A stretch of 64,000 bases of DNA from Malurus cyaneus samueli (Eukaryota; Chordata; Aves; Passeriformes; Maluridae), in the NCBI GenBank assembly GCA_009741485.1, contig CM019237.1, forward strand, positions 48,549,195 through 48,613,194, read 5' to 3'. Below the pieces are notes generated by a model, which was given only the letters and a program-made list of their open reading frames with translations, had not been told where the DNA came from and searched no databases. The position numbers were made by a program, and so were the translations under genes. The first letter of the stretch is position 1. Each line of letters begins with the position of its first letter. Positions 12,936 through 40,583 of this stretch are shown here, in pieces.

Positions 12936-13689
12936 AATTGGTCAGCTGCGTAGACATTTGATCAGTTTTTCACTTCTACCTTTCCACAGAGCTAAACTTT
13001 TATTCTTTCAAAGCAACATGTCTAAGAGAGTTAGGATTAGATTGCTTAGAGATGCCCATTTTGACTTTGGAGGCGCTTGGTTTTCAAGGGAGCCAAGAAG
13101 TTGTCTACCATCCTCTAGATTTCTCAAATTAGGTATCCAGAAGCATAAATCCAGTTAAAAGCTTAGGCTTAATTCTGGCACCTCTGCAGTGGAAAGAACA
13201 TAAATCTCAAGAGAAGGAGTACTGCTCAGTTAAAGATGTTACTTTTCCAGCTGTCTGTCCATGCTGGTGGCAGCAGTTACTGTTCTCCAGCAGAGGCAGC
13301 AGAATGGGAATCTCTCAGTGCTGAATCTGCTACTGAGTGTTGTCTATTGGAGTTTGTCTGTGATTAGTGTAAAACTGCTTCTAGAAAGGATGATACCACG
13401 CATCACATTGGAACATTTACTCTGGAACTTGGTGACTATTCCACCTGTGATTGTTCACTGTTTCATTGCTAGTCTGGGTGTTGAAAGTATGCTATACAGA
13501 TAATATATACAGTATATAGACCATAATACAATGGTCCCTCTACATTATGAATTTACTTGAAAGTTTTTCCTTCCAATCTCTTGTCCAGGGACTTAAGATG
13601 CTCAGGAAAACCGTGCTATTCTGTGTGTTCCATTCCTCATTGCCTAATTCAGGAAGTTCCCAGCCTCTCAGTTCTCTCTGATTTGCTGA

Positions 13690-24061
<10,372 letters not shown>

Positions 24062-24208
24062 GAAGTCTGTCATCCAGCTAGACCTAGCTAACACCAAGAA
24101 AGCTCTGATTGTACCTGCATTTGAGACCCTGCGCTACCGCCTCTCCTTCCCCAAGTCAAAAGCAGAGCTGTTATCTATGCTGGACATGGGAACCCTCTTT
24201 ACATTCAG
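24062..24208 (+). CDS. LARGE1: LARGE1 coding exon, codons 577-626
   Basis: 147 bp between a CTCTTTGCCAG acceptor and a GTAATG donor, in the same 1-base/2-base split-Arg phase as its neighbours. It encodes [20 protein letters not shown] and [20 protein letters not shown], part of the GT49-type glucuronyltransferase domain just after the DID motif. The sequence is intact and very close to mammalian LARGE1 as I remember it. Confidence 0.97.
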
Positions 24209-29491
<5,283 letters not shown>

Positions 29492-29920
29492 TGACACATG
29501 AGTGTCTCATCACCCAGGGCTCTGCAGCAGGGTTGTTAAAATGAAAATCTGTCCTGTAGAAAGTGTGTGGCGCTTTGCATCACCAAAATGTTCATCTGGC
29601 CTTACTGAGCTCCTTAATGAGTGCTTCTTGAGTTGGGAACACTCAGTTTAATGCTTGGCAAGTATTAAATAAAGAACTGAGTTAATTTATTTGTCAGTTC
29701 TAAGAAATTTATTGTTGCACAGAGGCACAGCCCCTGTAGTGCTCTCGTCCTGACCAAAGCATTGCAGCACATGTTGCCGGTCCCATCACTAACTAGAGAA
29801 TCTGTAGACTTGGCTGGATTTTTTTTCATTTAAATATAGGTTTCTGTGTCTCAATGGAATTCAAAAACTACTCTTCAGCTGAATTCAAGGCAAGCATCTT
29901 CAATTTCTGGTTGGGATTTA

Positions 29921-30023
29921 CAGCACATCTCTTCAAAGCCAAAGTCTTAACATTTCCAAAGACTGGGGCTGTGCTGGACAGCACATCTCTGCAAAGCCAA
30001 AGTCTTAACATTTCCAAAGACTG
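29921..30023 (+). repeat. Two-copy direct repeat, 45-bp units, 58-bp period
   Basis: The 45 bases starting CAGCACATCTCTTCAAAGCC at 29921 recur at 29979 with a single T/G difference, separated by 13 bases. The near identity points to a recent local duplication inside the intron. No function is evident. Confidence 0.9.
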
Positions 30024-30767
30024 ATCTTCTAAAGGATCCAGGTACTTGAGCCTTGGGCTACCTGCTCCTTGGATCCGTGACTTGGGATGAAGTTGCTGGG
30101 CAGAATTTATAAGAATAAGGATGCAGAGAAAGCTCAGGAGTCCCAGACTGGCACCAGAGCTCTCAGAGTTGCCAAGGTCCCTGCCGCCAACCTAGGTCTT
30201 AGAGGCTGGCAGTGACTATGGCTTCATGGGAGCCAAGTGCTGCTGCTCCCTGAAAGGGCAGGATTTGCATTGCCCTTCTGTTCTTGGATGGGGAGCTACC
30301 CACTGTGCTAATCAACAAGGTCTGGGTCGTGGCATTCCTTTTTTGTTTGGTTTCTAGTTTTGTTTTTTTTTTTCAGTCTGGTTTCAATCCCAGTGTTTGA
30401 ACTAGTAGCATTTTGTGCTAACCAAAAAAATAGGTTTGGACAATCTGTATCCCCTGTGATAGCTTCTGCTATGCATCTGGAATATAGCTGATCTTTCTCT
30501 GCTCAAGTCTTACCGGTTTATGTGAAGCAGAGCAGCTCAAAGTTGGAAGAAGTTAGTGGGAGATTGTGTCTCTGGGCTATGGGCTACAGTGTATTTGTGT
30601 GCAGGCATGTATGGGAAGGATATTTTCTACTTCTGCTTACAAAACTACTTGGTTACCTTGGGCTGGCAGCCACCTGGCCTCTGTTTGCAGAGGGCATTCC
30701 CAATAAATCTGTACCTACTGATGTTGAGAAAAAATTATTACAGGCTAGGAAAAAAGTTGTCCCTTAT

Positions 30768-30885
30768 ATTAATGATAATAATACTTTGCTCTGCTATAGC
30801 ACTGTAATTTTCCAGTGCACTTTCCAAGCACTAATCAATTAACCACCAGTTGTGGAGAGTGCCAGAGTAATGGTTTGTTATTTGT
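30768..30885 (+). mobile_element. MIR-like SINE remnant
   Basis: Contains 'aatgataataatactttgct', 'tatagcactgtaattttcc', 'actttccaagcactaatcaa' and 'aatggtttgttatttgtta'. This is the order seen in MIR-related repeats (tatagcgcttttcat, then caaagcactttacaa). Resemblance by eye; boundaries approximate. Confidence 0.4.
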
Positions 30886-33484
30886 TAATATGGGTAACAA
30901 GGCTTATGTTCCCAGTGACAGCTTTAATGTAGCACTCAGGATTCAAATCTTCTGTTCAGAGATGTCTGCCCAGCATAGAGATTCACCAATGGAAAATGGA
31001 AACATTTTTCAAAATTGATCATAGCACAATTATTTTAAATGACCATTGGGTTGGAATTAACTCTGTGAACTGTTTTTCTCACTCTTTCAGCCTTGAATAC
31101 ACGATCATAATCAAAAGAAGTTTCATTTTCCTCTGTAGCAACACAGGTATTGGCAGATCTCCCACAAAATGAGCTTGGAGCAGACATAGGATCACACAGC
31201 TACTTCCCCTGTGGCATTCCTCTGCTTTGGGGTGTGCACAGACCACGTAGCTTCCAGCTCTTGGCTGGCTTCATTATTAGCAGGCAGAGCAGCTTCTCAG
31301 TTGAGTTGTTTCACTGCTCCTCACAACTGCGGTGTCTGTCAAGAGGTCTGTTCCAGATCCTTTTCCAAGAGCCTGTGCCACTACTGTCCTCAGAGAAGGA
31401 CATGGCATGGAGATAATCATCCTTGTTATTCTGGGAGCATGCAGGTGTCCACGGAGCTGGATGCTGTACAAATACACAGATAATGCCAGTCTCCATCTAA
31501 CGACTGATAATCTGGGAGATGGGGACAGAGGTTCCTGCAAGTGCATTGCCCTCTCAACAGAGGTTTCCATGTAATAGGGAGAGGTCTTTAGGAAACCTTT
31601 CCCTACTCTTCCAGTGATTGTGAACCAAACTGAGCATGCCATTTTCCAGGACTCTATGCCAGCATATTTCAAGGGGGATCATTAGCAGGAGACTCACATT
31701 TTTTGGGAAGGTTTTATGTGTCTGAAGGCCATTCAGAGGAATGGGAGCATTGCTGTGCTCAACAGTTTGCACTGCAGAGTGTAGATGGAATTAGACTTGA
31801 GATGCAAACAGAGAGCAAAGAAAAGGTTATGTGAGGGGGATGCATCTTCCTCTGCAATGCCAGCTCATAGTTTTAAGATCCCTTAGAGACATTTTCTTTA
31901 GTTTGTAGTTTCTCAGCTCCCTTCACTTCACAGTGCCAGCCTTTGTTTTTGCACTTGGCTCCCCATTATTCCTAAGAATCTTCCAGCTAAATAAATTCTG
32001 CCTGAGAGCATCAGATTATTTTGCTCTTGCTCTACATTTTTCACCCCAAACAGAAGTTCAGAGGACCCCTTTCCCATGCATGACAACGTTGTAAATTGGC
32101 ACAAAGATTTACCCCTATCAGGAAACAGGCATTCTCATAAGGAGGAAAGAGCTGCATCTGCGCTTAGCTGTCCAGCACATGCTGCTGCTTCATGGGGTCC
32201 CTGGGAAGGCACTGCAGCTTGAGCTGTACTTCGGGCTCACCACTTCCACTGCCTGCATTATGAAATGGATCCACATTTCCTTCTGCTCACTTCTTTTCCA
32301 TCTTAATTTGCCTTCATTTTTGGCTATATAGCTCAAATACTTGTTTTTTCGTAGCATTGTAACTCGTTTATCATAGGTTGTTAAGTGAAGACTTGCAGGT
32401 GAAACACTCAGGTTTATCAGCACAAGCGTGTTTTTTCCCATACTAAAATATTTAGGAGTACTCTGCCTCTTTGCTGCAGATACTCTTTGTCTCTGCCCAG
32501 ACTCCTGAATCTGTGAGTGACTGGACACTGCAAACCAACAGAAGCTGTGCACCACTTCCTGTAAAGCCAGCATGCTCTGTGGCTGTTCCTTCCCTGACAA
32601 GTGTCTTATGTAGAGAGGGTTAATGAGTCAATCCAGCAACAGCTGTAGACAGAAACTGTGTGACAAAATAGGAAATTTGCCTGTGGAGGCTTCAAGTTTT
32701 CTTTGTAATTTGCATCCAATGCAACTCAGACTTCTTGAAATTCTGCATGGAAAAAGTGATTAAGGTACTTTGTTTGGCTACAGAATAATGAGGTTCACAT
32801 CCCTTACCAGCTCCTTGCAGAAGATACCTGCTTGTTGTATATCTTACACTGGTGACCTTTCAGCTTGTCTAAGAATCAGGCTATTTCTAGCTTTGCCCTA
32901 ATGATCAAATATTTACCTGTAAAAATTGAAAGAATCTAACAGGAATAATTGAGACTTAAATTCATTATAATTTTTTTTAATAACAAAAATTGTCAAAGAA
33001 CTTGGTCAGATATAAATAAAGAGAAATAGTGAAGTAGCTTTACAGGAGGAGAGTTAGCACAGTATCTCAAACTTTGTGAAGGAGAACTCAATTTGTGTAA
33101 AAACATCTCAAAGCATATGGAATTAGCAGGTTCATTTTCACACATTGCCTATAAATGACATCATATTCTCCCCTTATTTCAGGTTTATAAATAGTTTTGG
33201 ACAGTTTTGTCTCTGTAAGTATCTTAGTATATAGGCAAAGCAACATATGCCATGCAGTTTTGCCTTTGTAAATGCAGCTTGTTCCAACATCCCAAGCAAG
33301 AAAAATTGTAGGGCCAAAGCGGTATTTTTGCATGGACACTAGAGACTGATGCTGTGTAGTCACAGCTGTGTCGGTTGCAAGCACATTGCTGCAAAATCTG
33401 TGCGGCAGACATGGCTGCAGGTGTGCCTTTTGTATTGTTTACCATTATTTGCTTTAGATGGAGTAAAATGTTTTAAAATAGTTG

Positions 33485-33678
33485 GGTTTTTACCATGAGG
33501 GTGGTAAAACACTGGAAGAGATGACCTAGAGAGATGGTAAATGCCCAATCCCTGGAAACATGCAAGGTCATGGAGGGGCTCTGGCAACCTGATCCATTTG
33601 AAGATCATTGCAGAAAGGTTGGCCCAGATTATCTCCAAAGGTGCCTTCCAGCCCAAACAATTCTATGATTTTATGAAA
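33485..33678 (+). mobile_element. CR1 LINE 3' end
   Basis: Sense CR1 terminal segment: 'gggtggtaaaacactggaag', 'ccaatccctggaaacatg', 'aaggtgccttccagccc' and an end of 'attctatgattttatga'. It lies about 200 bp upstream of the last LARGE1 exon. Confidence 0.85.
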
Positions 33679-33878
33679 AGAGAGAGTAGATCTTTCACAA
33701 AACCAAGAAAACTACTTGGAAAATAAAGGGGACTTATTTGAGATCTGTATATGAGTCGGTTGTTTCTGAGACATAAAAGGCGCTGTTCCATGATGCAGCA
33801 CATTTGAGCATGGAGCTGCAGGAGCAGTGCCTTTCAGGAGGGCCGGGATCAGCTCACAGCCGTGTGTTTGTCCCGCAG

Positions 33879-34076
33879 GAGTACGAGTTCACGGTGCTGC
33901 CCAACGCCTACATGATCCACATGCCGCACGCCCCCAGCTTCGACATCACCAAGTTCCGCTCCAACAAGCAATACCGCATCTGTCTCAAGACCCTCAAGGA
34001 GGAGTTCCAGCAGGACATGTCGCGCCACTACGGCTTTGCAGCCCTCAAATATCTGACGGCAGAGAACAACAGTTAG
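33879..34076 (+). CDS. LARGE1: LARGE1 last coding exon with stop, codons 692-756
   Basis: 198 bp from the TCCCGCAG acceptor to the TAG stop at 34074-34076. It starts on a codon boundary. It encodes [40 protein letters not shown] and ends [20 protein letters not shown], the characteristic LARGE1 C-terminus. The segment closes the GT49-type domain (the HMPHAPS block is conserved). It is clearly richer in G/C-ending codons than the preceding exons. The count to the stop gives a C-terminal half of the same length as in human LARGE1. The ATG 75 bases upstream of this exon is intronic and not a start. Confidence 0.97.
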   Translation, partial: EYEFTVLPNAYMIHMPHAPSFDITKFRSNKQYRICLKTLKEEFQQDMSRHYGFAALKYLTAENNS

Positions 34077-35200
34077 CACCGTGGAGCCCGTGCGTGGGGA
34101 ACAGGGACACCGAGGGAAGAGCCACTCAGCGTTTGGGGCCTGGTCTTCAAACTTGGAACTGAGAAATACTTTCTGGTTTTATATCCTATTTGGCAGTTCT
34201 AACAGTAGAAATTTGAAGTGACATGTGTTTGGACTATGCTCATTCGTCCCTTCCCTGACTACACCAGGCCTGTTGGCTTTAGCATTCATGAGGTGTCTGC
34301 AAGTGGAGCCAGCTGGGCACCCTCCAAGCCACTGAAGGTGGGGACTGGGCAGGGCCTGGGCTTGCGCACCGCTCTCTTGACTGTAGAGCACACACAGACC
34401 TTCAAAATAGAGGATTTCATGTTGCTATTTAATAATTTGACATGCTTTTTATCTGTAAAGGAAGATCTTCGGGTCGCTGTCCTGTGAATTTCAAATCTGC
34501 ACTATTCTAAAAGGGAACTTTCACCTGTGAACTTTCACAGGGGCCCTGTTAACATGGATGACCTTGTTAATGCAGGATGAGCCAAAGGTCTGAATTAGCC
34601 TTGAAAACACAGGGGTCGCTTATACAATACTGCACTTCTGAGGTGTGTTACTGGTTCAGTTGTATACATGATATCGGTTGGTCTTTTATTCTCAAATTAA
34701 TTGTTTCATCAGGAAAATCCCCTATATCCTACCCTGCCTTTGTCCCAGTCCTATATGCTGCTCCTTTCCTTGCTAAGGAGATATCTCCCCTGTTTTTCTT
34801 TACCATCTTTAGTTTTGGTGGTCCAGTAAAGAAGATCGGTAGCTCTGCCAGAAAGTGAACATAACTTGTCAGTGTAAGGTCTGTTTTTATCAGAGCAACT
34901 TGCTCACATGTGTCTTGTAAGATAAAGGGCCTGGCTCTAACTCTATCTTTTTTAGGCAAGAACTGGATTTTACCTATAAGGCACATTGTACCAGGATAAT
35001 ATTGATTTGTAGGCTCATTTCAGTGCTGCCCATCTTGAAGGCACTGGGCCTTAGGCTTTAAGTGGACTTCTTTGCTGAACAGGGAATATAAAATAGTAAA
35101 AAGGCAACTAGTAGCCTTGGTGCTCTCCTGCTGCCTGCTGCAAGGTCTCAGAACTACTTCGTTAAAGGAGTTTATAATTAAAAGGAGCAGAACTGTTAGG

Positions 35201-35206
35201 AATAAA
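35201..35206 (+). promoter_or_regulatory. Possible proximal poly(A) signal (AATAAA)
   Basis: Canonical hexamer in the inferred 3' UTR, 1.1 kb after the stop, with a GT-rich patch (gaatgtgttgg) about 25 bases downstream. It may give a shorter transcript. Confidence 0.35.
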
Positions 35207-35810
35207 CTCCCCATTGGACGGGGAGAAAAGAATGTGTTGGGAATCTGAGTGAGTGTTTGCTTGAACGTGGACTGGTCAAGTTCACAGCATCGGTACACAC
35301 CAGAGTTTGCTGGAGGGCGAACAGGAACCTAACAAGCAAAATGCAGAAAACAAGACACTGGACTTTTTGCCATTTTCTTTATCTTCAGTATTAATGTTGT
35401 GTTTACATGGGATGAAGAGATGAGGTGCACTACCCCTTGCAGGGCTATTTGTAATTTTTGTTGCAATGTTAAGAGAGAAAGCAGAAACAACTCAGTGAGA
35501 AATGTGTCTGTCTCCCTACCCCAGACCCCAAACAACCACACGTACTAATAACCACTGCCTGAGCTGGGAAATGGATCCACGCTGCGTTCTGCTCACATTA
35601 TTCCATTTTGTTTTTCAGCCACTGGACCTTCTACTTCCCTCCCCACCTCATGCCTCTAGAGCTTGGTTTTATTTCTAACCTGACATTTTGTGAGAGCTTT
35701 CTGTTACGGTGGAAACCACGCAGTTAAACCAGACATTTAAACTACAAATATCAGTTCATCATTCTGTGTATATATAAGAAAAGCCAAAAAAGGCAATACC
35801 TTTGACAAGA

Positions 35811-35816
35811 AATAAA
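35811..35816 (+). promoter_or_regulatory. LARGE1: Likely LARGE1 poly(A) signal (AATAAA)
   Basis: Canonical hexamer followed within 30 bases by the GT-rich stretch 'ggctatgtgtagtttt', the expected downstream element. It lies 1.73 kb after the stop codon, a plausible full-length 3' UTR. Confidence 0.55.
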
Positions 35817-35835
35817 AATGGGCGGGAGGCTATGT

Positions 35836-36889
35836 GTAGTTTTCACTTTTCCCCTGGGAGTGTTGGCTGCATAAGATTATATCACTGCATAATTTTCCAA
35901 AGAGCTTTTTTTTCCTCCCCTCTTAATGGCTTTATGTAAAGATTTACATAAAAAGCTGGAGAGAGCTGGGAAGAAGTGAAATTAGTGCTCAGTTCTAAGA
36001 TACATTCTTTCAAAAACATCAAAGTCTTAACTCCCCAAGTCCTGTATTACCATTAAAGACCCAGGTCATTGTGCTTATTGAGAATGAGAAGAACCCTGCG
36101 GCACAGGGACTGTTGATTAGCTAATGTGCCGAAAGATCCCAAAACCTGACCTAAGAAGGCTAACACTCATTGTACCTACATAAAATCTCCAGTCAGAGCT
36201 TCGGTGTGTCCACCGTTACGTTTCACATGTATTAAAAATTGTCATTTCCAGATGTACATTTCTCTTTGGTTTAACAATGTTGCCCAAGAATGGACTGGAT
36301 TGCCCTACAGCAGAATAACCCTGTACATTATTTGTCTGTACCATTTCTCGTCATTCTTCTCATTATTCTCTTCTCAGTGGTCATGCAATGAGGATGGGAG
36401 AGCAAGGAGGCAGTAATTTGCTACTTGCTTGACTGTGCAGTGAGTCATGAGACCTCCAGAGTAGGGTTGGGTATGCTGGCTGGTGTAAGCAGCTCAGAGA
36501 TTGGTAGTAGGTACAAAGAGTCCCTTTTTTTGTCCTCATAGACACTGTACTGACTTGTGTCTGTCACGTCACTTTTGTCTCTGTGCTTCATAATTTGAGA
36601 GGTATGGGGCTTGGGGTTTGTTAGCATATTTCAACCAATTTACCTGATAGCAAGTTAGGATTCCATATCTGTCTGTAACTGCCAGGACTCCTCCAACACC
36701 GTGAAAAAATCCACCACTGACAACAAAAAAAATCCCTGACTCAGTTATAACACTGACTGTCTTCCAGTCCTCGCTGTAGTAAGTATTTGCTAGGAACTTG
36801 GTTACTTAATTCTCAGTTTTCTTCTGAAATCTTCCAGAAATAGCAGATAAACCCGGTAACTTAATGCCTTTGATTTATTGATTTGTTCC
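35836..36889. other. Intergenic, nothing recognised
   Basis: Ordinary AT-rich sequence downstream of LARGE1 apart from the inverted repeat at 35931. No exon, RNA gene or repeat family identified. Confidence 0.5.
35931..35952. repeat. Perfect 10-bp inverted repeat with 2-bp spacer
   Basis: TTTATGTAAA, then GA, then TTTACATAAA. The arms are perfectly complementary. It lies about 115 bp beyond the likely poly(A) signal. The spacer is too short for an ordinary RNA hairpin loop unless the inner pairs open; as DNA it is a near-palindrome. Confidence 0.85.
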
Positions 36890-38220
36890 ATCCACTTCTC
36901 TCTTGAGTCTTCAGTCTATGACCTCTCCTTATCTTTGGTATTTGGAAAGTGTGAGTCTCTCATTTAGATACCACTCCAGCACCCTCTCAGTGAAGACTGA
37001 TGCAAATAAATCATTTAGATTCTTGGCAATGTCCTTATTGTCTTTAATGGTTTCTTTTGCTTGTTTGGGGTGGCCTGCTGGTTACCTCCACTTTCTGCTT
37101 TTGGTGTACTGAGTAAATGTCCATTTTTAGTTTTAACTTCCTACTGTTTGCTCTTCAGATTCCCTCTTAGCTTCCTCAAACTCCATCTTAACTATTACAT
37201 ACCTTGCTTTCAGCTTTATACAGTTTATTTCCATTCTCTGAGGGCTTCCAATTCGGCCTGAATAACTTGTAAAATTTCCCATTTAGTCCTATCAACATTT
37301 CCTTGTCTTTGTCTTCCATTCATCCAAGGGGTACCATACTCCATGGCTGCATATCAGTTCTTTCCATTCTAATCTGAGGATTTAATTTTTTCTGCTCCAT
37401 TTATTTAGAGACACTGATTCTTTAAAACAGAAAAGAGGTTTTTGTTTTTAAATTTATATTAAATATCACCCTACTGGGTTTTGAGGGTATTTTCCTCTTT
37501 AACCTTCCTAAATGCTCACCTTTACCTAATCAGGAGATCAGAAATAAAATATTACAAAAATTGGGCTCTTACCTTGACACATTTTGTTCTGTGTCTCCCT
37601 TTTCCCTCTCCACTACAAAACATTGACACTTAGTAGTCATTGCAAACTTTTCAAGTTCCAAAGCCTGAGCTGTGTGTTTTTCCAGCACCTTCTGATATCC
37701 CATCACATTTCAGACGTAATTATTATTCCAAACAATAATCTGCTGCCTGGCACCTAGTCCTCCTATTTTTGTTTTCATACTTGTCCTTATAATGTAACAG
37801 GCTTTGCAAGTTTAAGTTTTGGGCAAACACTTAATACCTTATTGTAACCTTCCAATATGTTTCCATGATTTTTGTCTGTTGCCACAGTAGATCTATATAT
37901 TTTAATCTATATATACACCTTCAAAACTTTGTCTCTAGTTTCTAGCCTATGGTTTTCTAGCTAAGGGTCATCTACCATTTGCCTACCTCATAGACCTAGA
38001 TAATGTAATTTTTTATCCTGGATAGTTCTTAGTATCTATCAGGTTTTTTCCCAAGTCCTACTTCAAGTAATTCCTTCCATCCTTGCTGGTTTCCTGTGTA
38101 AACAATCTGGTCCCACCTCACAATTTGCTATTATTTGTCTGTTTGTAATCATCATCTTGGACTCCATGGCATAAAGGAATTAGCAGCTTTACCTCCAGTT
38201 CCATCACCTTAATTAGACTG
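36890..38220 (-). mobile_element. Probable ancient LINE fragment (CR1/L3-like), antisense
   Basis: The + strand reads like an antisense non-LTR element: 'cagtgaagactgatgcaaat', 'aaatcatttagattcttggc', 'atgtccttattgtctttaat', 'tgctcttcagattccctctt'. These resemble the antisense of the post-reverse-transcriptase region of CR1/L3 elements in reptiles and birds. The whole stretch is T- and C-rich on + with no long frame, consistent with an old dead copy. Assignment is from memory of such repeats and the limits are approximate. Confidence 0.4.
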
Positions 38221-40310
38221 AATATGACATATGCTCAGATTTCTCCTACAGTACTGATTTTTTTACCTGGTTGGCTTCATGTGGTTTGTTGGTAAATTGT
38301 GAATGAGTTTTTCTTTTACTGCAACAAGCAGAGGCACTTTGTAGTGTTGTTTGCAGTAGCTGTTGCAGCAGAGTAAGCCCCATGTTAGAGGGAAAACATA
38401 AAAACCTTGTCAGAATCGTAGCTGCTGTTTCTCTCCACAGGGGAAAATAAGGCCCTAGCACAGCTGAACTGTTTTATAAATGCCCTGCACAAAGCAAATT
38501 GCACATTATTTTCTGGTAGGTATAATCATACATCGTCCAATTAAATATGAAAAATACATTTTTAATGTTCTCATTTTTATGTGCAATTCTACCCAGAAAA
38601 TAATGCATTTCCTCCTCTATCTCGCCAGTTTCCCCCATTACTCCAGCCTACCTAATAGCCCCATCTGTTTTCGGCTGAGAAAGATTAATGACCAGAAGCA
38701 CTGGGAGTCCTGGCAAATCAGCAGAGATATTGCTCTTAGGCATTGCTCAGGACATTCCTTCCTACTCTGCCAGATACTGTCTGGGTGTTCTTCAGGTTTC
38801 AGGGCAGCAGCAGCAGAACACAGCAAGCTCAGCAAGTGGAGTGAGTGTCATTATTTATGATCATCAGCCAGGACTAACACATTCAGTGGTGGGAGTGCTC
38901 AAAAGAAAATGCATCATTGTTAGCTCAAAACATATTTCAATATTTGGGAAAAAAGAACAGCTAAGTTTCTGCAAATTCACTTAGGTGAGACTGGAACAAA
39001 TAAGTCACTAGTAGACAATGCCAGCCAATAATCAGGTATTTCCACTGCAGTATTGAAAATAAAGAAGCATTGATAGCTCAATGAAGTCATTTTTACAGTA
39101 GTAATTAAAAATGTATATTTAGATAGTGTGTTTACATTCAAACACTTAGGTATATTGAGGACCGTTTGAAGATTGTCACTTTGTTTCACAGTACAAAATT
39201 GCTTGGAAAAGCTAGTTGTGTACAGCAAATTATGACTCAGGAAATGCTTACAAACCTGGATTTAGAAAAACCTTGCTTTCATAGGAGTTTGTTTTCATCA
39301 GCAGTTATACATTCCCAAAGCAGAACACAAAGTCCTTGAGATTTTCAACAGGACCTATAAGTGTGTCACCTGACTGGAACATTTTCCTCTTACCCTTGCT
39401 TGGGATTTGTTTACAGAATATAATTATTCTGATGAGTTGGAAAAAAAATATCTGGAAATTAGAAAGCCAGGCAAATATTTATTTATGTGGTCAGTCATAT
39501 GCACATATTTGTTCAGACATGTTAGTGGATACTCCAGTGGAGGTGTTAGCTCATTGAGGGTATCAGGATGCAAATGACCTGAAACCCAGGCTAAGAGCTT
39601 ACTATCTTTTCAGTAACTCTGTGTAGTTTCCCCTCTCCCTGGTTAGAACAGCTTCCTTGCTCCCAGCAAATTACTGTTTCTGTAGGGTTAAGATGTGTTA
39701 AACCTCTGCAACGTGAATTTGTGGAAGTCACTGCACAGGTAGCAAAGGCTGCACTGAGAGCTCCATGGACCATTGCCACAAGACACGAGATTTCATTCCA
39801 AAAGAAACAATTCTGGCCTGAGGGTAATTCTCTTACGAGGGATTTAGACACCCTACCCTCACCAGATATATTCAAGAAGAGGTCCCTCAAACACATTAGG
39901 CCAAGTAATTCAAGCCAAGATTAGCCCATTTCTGAGTATTCTGGCAATATAATTGTGAATCGATGGATGTGGGAATTTTCAGCATTAACCATTGAATACA
40001 CACCAAGGCTTGTGGTAAGGCTGCAGAGTCAATCATGTGGAAGTTAGAGGACCTGAAATTTCAAGTTGCTGATGGAGTTCATGATTTTTTCATACAACTT
40101 TTTTCTGTCCCCTCACACATATATGTAGGATGTAGTCTGTACACAATTCTCTTCAAGATTTTTTGGGGGAATTCTCTTTCATTCTGTGTGCAAAATGGAT
40201 GATGTTTGGGTGAATGAAGGAGCAGGATGATACTTTTTACTTTCACTGAGCTTTTCATAATATGATAGCAGCCTTAATTTTGAGCCAAGACAGACTTATT
40301 TTTTTTCCAG
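38221..40310. other. Intergenic, nothing recognised
   Basis: No repeat family or convincing exon. The overlapping open frames between 38480 and 38984 lack protein resemblance and splice context. Confidence 0.5.
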
Positions 40311-40583
40311 AGGATAGGTATAAACTTTTATTTGGGAAAATCAATTATCCACCATGCTCTCAGGCTTTCTGAGCAGAACACCTGCAGTTCTGTTCTACAG
40401 GCTCTTGTTGTGTGGAGTATCCTATGGAGCTTTTGGAAATTATAGATTAAGAAGCCTTGTAGCACTATGCTCCAGCCTTCCAATGCTCACAGCTGAACTT
40501 GCAAGAGTGATGAATCCCATCTCTGTTCAAGCATGTCTGCTCCATCTCTGGGAGCACTTTAAAGACTATCAGCAGTCTGTCAG
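40311..40583 (+). other. Candidate exon of unknown gene (start-codon type)
   Basis: A strong acceptor (ATTTTTTTTCCAG) precedes it and a near-consensus donor (CAG then GTAAGC) follows, 273 bp apart. An ATG in a good context (CCACCATGC) at 40354 opens a frame of 76 codons that runs to the donor, leaving two bases, with in-frame stops just upstream. The predicted N-terminus (MLSGFLSRTPAVLFYRLLLC) is hydrophobic. I do not recognise the protein and see no partner exon, so this could be an lncRNA exon or chance. Confidence 0.22.

Larger units (their letters stand above)
34077..35835 (+). other. LARGE1: LARGE1 3' UTR (inferred)
   Basis: From the stop codon to about 20 bases past the AATAAA at 35811. 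The ~1.75-kb length is similar to the mammalian LARGE1 3' UTR as I remember it. It contains an 8-bp-arm palindrome at 34524-34541 and an earlier AATAAA at 35201 that could give a shorter form. The exact end cannot be read from sequence alone. Confidence 0.6.

Noticed and set aside
33804..33878. ATG upstream of the last LARGE1 exon as a separate gene start
   Set aside because: The open frame merely runs from the intron through the acceptor into the exon; the exon boundary is fixed by the phase and the conserved protein sequence.
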